Positions 31,909 through 34,763 of a stretch of DNA of 34,763 nucleotides are shown one piece after another (positions within the stretch are counted from its first letter, which is position 1; each line of letters opens with the position of its first letter). Position numbers and translations under genes: made by a program. This stretch comes from an uncultured Endomicrobiia bacterium (lineage in GTDB: Bacteria > Elusimicrobiota > Endomicrobiia > Endomicrobiales > Endomicrobiaceae). The stretch is from assembly GCA_905234925.1 (NCBI GenBank), contig CAJOJJ010000004.1, positions 9,717 to 44,479 on the forward strand. The letters run 5' to 3'. The notes under the pieces are model-generated. The model was given only the letters and a program-made list of their open reading frames with translations. It made no database searches and was not told where the DNA came from.

Positions 31909-32763
31909 CTATATGATTATAGTTTTTCTTCTGCAGGAGTGGCACTGGATATTTATTGCAACAGGCATTGAAGCAATATGGCACGGTTTTGTTTCTATAA
32001 ATACTGCCAACGCCGTCGGCATCCCGCCAAGCCCCATCGGGCCGATATTTAATTTATTTATCTCTTCCAAAAGTTCCTGCTCTTTAGTGTTATATTCTTC
32101 TTTAATATTTTTACTGCCGATTTTTCTAAGCAAAGCTTTCTTTGCAAGAAGCCCGACAGAAGCAAAATCGCCACCGATCCCAAGCCCGACAATTACAGGC
32201 GGGCAAGCATTTGCACCTTTTAATTTTATACTTTCAATAACAAAATTTTTTATCCCGTTCCAACCGTCAAGAGGCGTAAGCATTTTTAAAAAGCTTGCAT
32301 TTTCGCTTCCTCCGCCTTTGGCGAGCATTGTAATTTCTATTTTATCGCCGTCAACATAATCAATATAAATATTTGCAGGGGTATTATCTTTAGTGTTTAT
32401 TCTGTTTAATGGGTCTGACACAATGGATTTTCTCAAATAATATTTTGTATATCCGTCAGAGACACCTTTATTTATTGCAGAAAGAATATCACTTTTTTCG
32501 TCATTATCATCGACAACTTCAACATCTCTTCCTATTTTTACAAAAAAGTTTGCGGTACCGGTATCTTGGCACAATGCAATTTTTTTCTCTTTGGCAATTT
32601 TGGCATTTTCAATAATTTGCTTTAAAATATCATCGGAAACGGAATTGTCGTTTTTAATATAAGACGACACGGCATCATAAACATCCTGCGGAAGGTTAAA
32701 ATTGATATCCCCGCAAAGTTCGGACACTTTATTTATAATGGTATCGGTTTTTATTTTTATCAT
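31909..32763 (-). CDS. Fumarate hydratase class I, alpha subunit / N-terminal domain
   Basis: A 284-residue catalytic subunit. Cluster cysteines are visible in ALCQDTGTANFFVKIG, GANACPPVIVGLGIGG and NIQCHSCRRKTI; the last two blocks also hold the GGMPTALAVFIETKPCHIASMPVA segment. It binds a 4Fe-4S cluster and hydrates fumarate to malate with the beta subunit at 29827-30339. Start ATG 32763. An extended -10 promoter (TGC TATAAT, 32777-32785; TTTATA at 32800-32805) lies just upstream, predicting a leader of about 7 nt. The beta gene is 1.5 kb away because of an inserted ATPase gene. Confidence 0.93.
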   Translation of the reverse strand: MIKIKTDTIINKVSELCGDINFNLPQDVYDAVSSYIKNDNSVSDDILKQIIENAKIAKEKKIALCQDTGTANFFVKIGRDVEVVDDNDEKSDILSAINKGVSDGYTKYYLRKSIVSDPLNRINTKDNTPANIYIDYVDGDKIEITMLAKGGGSENASFLKMLTPLDGWNGIKNFVIESIKLKGANACPPVIVGLGIGGDFASVGLLAKKALLRKIGSKNIKEEYNTKEQELLEEINKLNIGPMGLGGMPTALAVFIETKPCHIASMPVAINIQCHSCRRKTIII

Positions 32764-32776
32764 AACAGTGTGTTAA

Positions 32777-32805
32777 ATTATAGCATTTTTAAAAAATAAT
32801 ATAAA
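32777..32805 (-). promoter_or_regulatory. Extended -10 promoter of fumarase alpha
   Basis: TTTATA (32800-32805), 17-nt spacer ending TGC, TATAAT (32777-32782) on minus. Start predicted near 32770, so the leader is very short and has no ribosome site. Confidence 0.55.
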
Positions 32806-32845
32806 GTAAATAATACAATTATCTCGTATGTTTTATAAAAATTTT

Positions 32846-33193
32846 TTATTTTTTATCAATATTTTTTATTTTATCTTTCAAATATTTTATTTCGATTTCA
32901 TGTCTTTTCAGTTTTTCCTCAAACAAATCCATTCTGGAAATAATATTTTTATCTTCATCTTTTTTTAATGAAGAAGAAAATTTGTTCTCTTCCAAAAAAT
33001 ATGAAATCGGTAAATCTAAAGCCTTTGCTATCTTTTCTATTGATTTTAATGTAGGAACTTTATCTCCTGTTACCCATCTGCTAACCATTGGTCCATCGAC
33101 GTTAATTTTTTTTGCCAAATCTTTTTGAGTAAGTCTTTTTTCAAACAAAGCTTTTCTTAATTGGTCTGCAAGAAAAGTTTTCGCAAATTTCAT
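32846..33193 (-). CDS. XRE-family transcriptional regulator with C-terminal coiled coil
   Basis: A 115-residue protein. HTH_3 domain residues about 8-66: FEKRLTQKDLAKKINVDGPMVSRWVTGDKVPTLKSI, with PISYFLEEN at its end. The C-terminal third (EEKLKRHEIEIKYLKDKIK) is a predicted coiled coil for dimerisation. GGAGA precedes ATG 33193. It is divergent from a pilin gene, and an 11-bp palindrome lies between them over the pilin -10 box, so it most likely represses that pilin and perhaps itself. Regulation is inferred from position only. Confidence 0.9.
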   Translation of the reverse strand: MKFAKTFLADQLRKALFEKRLTQKDLAKKINVDGPMVSRWVTGDKVPTLKSIEKIAKALDLPISYFLEENKFSSSLKKDEDKNIISRMDLFEEKLKRHEIEIKYLKDKIKNIDKK

Positions 33194-33221
33194 ATATATT
33201 TCTCCTTCTAAAATAAAATTC

Positions 33222-33250
33222 TTGACAAATTAATAAAAATAAGTTATAAA
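33222..33250 (+). promoter_or_regulatory. Sigma-70 promoter of the plus-strand pilin
   Basis: TTGACA (33222-33227), 17-nt spacer, TATAAA (33245-33250). Predicted start near 33257, giving a leader of about 200 nt. Confidence 0.8.
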
Positions 33251-33273
33251 TATGTCCTAAGAGACATATTTAT
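33246..33273. promoter_or_regulatory. Palindromic operator over the pilin -10/+1
   Basis: ATAAATATGTC (33246-33256)/GACATATTTAT (33263-33273), perfect 11-bp arms, 6-bp centre. It covers the -10 box and start point, the classic place for a repressor; the divergent XRE gene is 53 bp away. Confidence 0.7.
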
Positions 33274-33327
33274 TGTTTTAACGAACAAAATAATTGTCTT
33301 AAAAATATTATTAAAGATATAAATTTA

Positions 33328-33422
33328 AAGCCGGGCAAGTTAAAGTATACCAAAATTTGTTTACTTTAATTTGTAAAAAGATAAAAACTTTTCCGGAGTC
33401 ATTTATCTCTCGGCTTATTATA
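33328..33422 (+). ncRNA. Foldable pilin leader: possible three-way junction
   Basis: AAGCCG...CGGCTT closes the structure (about 33328-33333 and 33412-33417). Inside are TTAAAGTA/TACTTTAA (about 33341-33367) and AGATAAA/TTTATCT (about 33379-33408). Unpaired GGGCAAG and CCGGAGTC segments could form a binding core. It does not match the cyclic-di-GMP riboswitch consensus by eye. Confidence 0.4.
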
Positions 33423-33455
33423 GCAAATAAAAAATTATAAAGAAAGGAGAAAATT

Positions 33456-33893
33456 ATGAAAAGATTAAAAGGTTTTACTTTAGTAGAATTGGTAATAACA
33501 ATAGCTATTGTTATTATTCTGTCTGTAATTTCTGTACCTATTTACAGAGGGTATGTTGATAAGGCAAAGATGGCTGAAGTTTATGCCTTAGCAGGAACTA
33601 TTCTTTCAGCACAAAAAAATTATTATTCTGAATATGGATATTTCTATTTTCTTGGTCCTAATTACTATTGGACATCCAATAATATCGACTTAGGTATTGA
33701 TATAAGAGGAAACAAATATTTTACAAGTTTCTTTACTACTGCTCATAATTTAGATATGGCAAAGTATAAATTTTATTCTTACATTATGAAACCGACAGAA
33801 ATACAAGAACCGGGAAAAAGAGTTTTTGGATTTAATTATAACATAACAGAGGGAATACGTTTTGTTGATAGAGATGATACAGGAAATGAATAG
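33456..33893 (+). CDS. Type IV pilin-like / PulG-like protein
   Basis: A 145-residue prepilin. Leader MKRLKG, cleavage before FTLVEL (G6/F7), hydrophobic helix VITIAIVIILSVISVP, then PIYRGYVDKAKMAEVYAL; the C-terminal domain is unlike the other two pilins beyond DIRGNKYFT. AAAGGAGA precedes the ATG. It has its own promoter, operator and leader, and a strong terminator 30 bp after the stop. It is the only pilin on plus here and the only one with a normal promoter region visible. Confidence 0.95.
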   Translation: MKRLKGFTLVELVITIAIVIILSVISVPIYRGYVDKAKMAEVYALAGTILSAQKNYYSEYGYFYFLGPNYYWTSNNIDLGIDIRGNKYFTSFFTTAHNLDMAKYKFYSYIMKPTEIQEPGKRVFGFNYNITEGIRFVDRDDTGNE

Positions 33894-33928
33894 TTTATAG
33901 TATGTTTAAAGAATACTCAATAATATAA

Positions 33929-33965
33929 GCAGGGGTAAAACATAGCATTACCCCTGCTTTTTTAT
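33929..33965 (+). terminator. Intrinsic terminator of the plus-strand pilin, loop ACATAGCA
   Basis: GCAGGGGTAA/TTACCCCTGC stem (33929-33957) with loop AACATAGCA, followed by TTTTTTATG. The loop octamer (33940-33947) is the one shared by all three pilin 3' ends. Confidence 0.9.
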
Positions 33966-33983
33966 GATTGTATATTTGTATTT

Positions 33984-34050
33984 AATACAAGAGGCAAGGA
34001 AAAGATTCCCCGCCTCTCATATCCAGGAATATTGCTATGTTAAGATTCCC
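33984..34050 (-). terminator. 3' hairpins of the third pilin
   Basis: On minus, GGAAT/ATTCC with loop containing ACATAGCA (34025-34049; octamer 34033-34040), then GAGGC...GCCTC (about 33991-34017) followed by TTGTATT, a weak terminator. Same order as behind the pilin at 17396. Confidence 0.6.
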
Positions 34051-34088
34051 TACATTACATAAAATATATAAGAAAAATTTTTAAAATA

Positions 34089-34757
34089 TTATAACCAAGA
34101 ACTATCTTTTTCTTGTTTATAAATAATTTTCCCACCCAAAGTAATATTATACTGCAACAAAAACATTGTTTTATTTGGAATCATCAATTCTTGCGGAATA
34201 GCCATATAAGAATGAAAATATTTTTTCAAATCATGCTCAGGAGTAGCAGGACCTGCTTGAAACCAAGTAAAATATTTATTTCCTCTGGCATCTATATTAA
34301 GTACCGTATTATTATCCGTCCATTCTCCACCTTCATAACGACCCAAAAAATTTCCATATTCAGAATAATAGGCTTTTTGTGCAGAAAGAATTGTTCCAAA
34401 CAAAGCATAAGCTTCCGATATTTTTGCTTTATCGACGTATCCCCTGTAGATTGGTACTGAGATTACTGATAAGATAATAACGATGGCAATTGTGATTACA
34501 AGTTCTACCAATGTGAAAGCGGCACGGCTAAAAGGTGTTTTATTAACATCAACAGAACAAACTGCAGATCTCTCGTCGCTTCGCTCACTCGAGATGACAG
34601 GAATGTCTATTTCGGGAATGACAGATGAACTACAACGACACCGGATTGCCACGCCGACTTCGTTGCCTCGCAATGACAACCTGTTTTGGTTGTTGTCGTT
34701 TGTTGTACATTGTACATTATACATTGTACATTTTTGTTTCCTTTCAAGGTTTTTCAT
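34089..34757 (-). CDS. Type IV pilin-like protein with an 80-residue repeat-derived leader
   Basis: A 222-residue frame. Residues 81-222 are an ordinary pilin (FTLVELVITIAIV, then PIYRGYVDKAKISEAYALF, and NIDARGNKYFT). The first 80 residues are open in frame but encoded by dispersed repeats: a TGTACA array (KCTMYNVQCTTN), a GGCAATCC/CATTGCGAG palindrome and a CTCGAGTGAGCGAAG palindrome. The residue before F81 is Ala, not the Gly usually required by prepilin peptidase. No ATG, GTG or TTG lies nearer the helix. The start ATGCTATGAA context equals that of the pilin at 17860, supporting it. Either a functional long leader or a pilin damaged at its start. Confidence 0.75.
   Translation of the reverse strand: MKNLERKQKCTMYNVQCTTNDNNQNRLSLRGNEVGVAIRCRCSSSVIPEIDIPVISSERSDERSAVCSVDVNKTPFSRAAFTLVELVITIAIVIILSVISVPIYRGYVDKAKISEAYALFGTILSAQKAYYSEYGNFLGRYEGGEWTDNNTVLNIDARGNKYFTWFQAGPATPEHDLKKYFHSYMAIPQELMIPNKTMFLLQYNITLGGKIIYKQEKDSSWL
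34566..34735. repeat. Repeat cluster inside the third pilin reading frame
   Basis: CTCTCG...CGAGA (about 34571-34595), GGATTGCC...GCAATGAC (34642-34678) and TGTACATTGTACATTATACATTG (34703-34732). All three families also occur as non-coding spacers elsewhere in the window. Confidence 0.75.
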
Positions 34758-34763
34758 AGCATT

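Noticed and set aside
33328-33422. Cyclic-di-GMP (GEMM) riboswitch before the pilin
   Set aside because: GGGCAAG and the junction are suggestive, but the conserved GACGCAAAGC and tetraloop receptor segments are missing.
1-34763. CRISPR array
   Set aside because: The repeats are palindromes or short arrays with no regular spacer spacing and no cas genes.
1-34763. Complete insertion sequence or transposase
   Set aside because: No transposase or recombinase gene seen in any frame; mobility is inferred only from repeats and split operons.
1-34763. tRNA or rRNA genes
   Set aside because: No GGTTCGAATCC-type T-loop or rRNA-like stretch found in the spacers.

Overview
The window is AT-rich and comes from a Gram-negative-type bacterium. 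The best guess is Elusimicrobiota (Endomicrobium/Elusimicrobium-like). The reasons are the division/wall order murC-murB-ddl-ftsQ-ftsA-ftsZ, several scattered short type IV pilin-like genes with nearly identical N-termini (FTLVELVITIAIVIILSVI followed by PIYRGY), an MCE/Mla lipid-transport set and an iron-sulfur two-subunit fumarase. The phylum call is an inference from gene style; no rRNA or tRNA gene is present to test it. Nearly everything is on the minus strand; only ybaK and one pilin are on plus.

Layout from left to right. 1-1270: an AbiE-type toxin-antitoxin pair with its own promoter. 1615-3995: argG and argD. 4021-12929: pgeF, ftsZ, ftsA, ftsQ, ddl, murB, an AAA/DUF4143 ATPase, murC. 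13073-17102: a small exported protein, aroK, aroC, radA. 17396-18590: a pilin and a long non-coding stretch with a structured RNA candidate behind a strong promoter. 18588-23734: an MCE (MlaD-like) protein, an 890-residue coiled-coil/RCC1-repeat exported protein and the MlaF-like ATPase. 23861-24334: ybaK. 24557-32763: proB, a LysM lytic transglycosylase, rpe, a PASTA protein, coaX, fumarase beta, a second DUF4143 ATPase, fumarase alpha. 32846-34763: an XRE regulator divergent from a pilin, then a third pilin with an extraordinary leader.

The genes are mostly housekeeping: wall precursor synthesis (murC, murB, ddl) with division (ftsQ, ftsA, ftsZ), arginine, proline and chorismate synthesis, CoA synthesis, and envelope lipid transport. 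The accessory layer is the interesting part. Two ATPase genes with their own promoters each split a pair of functionally linked genes (murC|murB and fumarase alpha|beta). After the first insertion murB is left with AUU as its best-placed start codon.

The spacers are mosaics of several repeat families: perfect short hairpins with 3-nt loops that often enclose the stop codon of the upstream gene; a family of about 110-130 bp imperfect palindromes whose stems differ in sequence but stay paired; GTCATTGCGAG/GGCAATCC-type palindromes; TGTACATTG arrays; AGCTGA arrays; and GGAAGATTAGAGGATT blocks. Some of these have entered reading frames (murB, aroK end, the third pilin leader).

The most suggestive undescribed system is the pilin set. 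All three genes are followed by a hairpin whose loop contains ACATAGCA. Two of the genes begin at ATGCTATG, which is complementary to that loop and holds a two-codon ORF overlapping the pilin start. One pilin has a palindromic operator beside an XRE regulator gene and a foldable leader RNA. All regulatory readings are inference from sequence.
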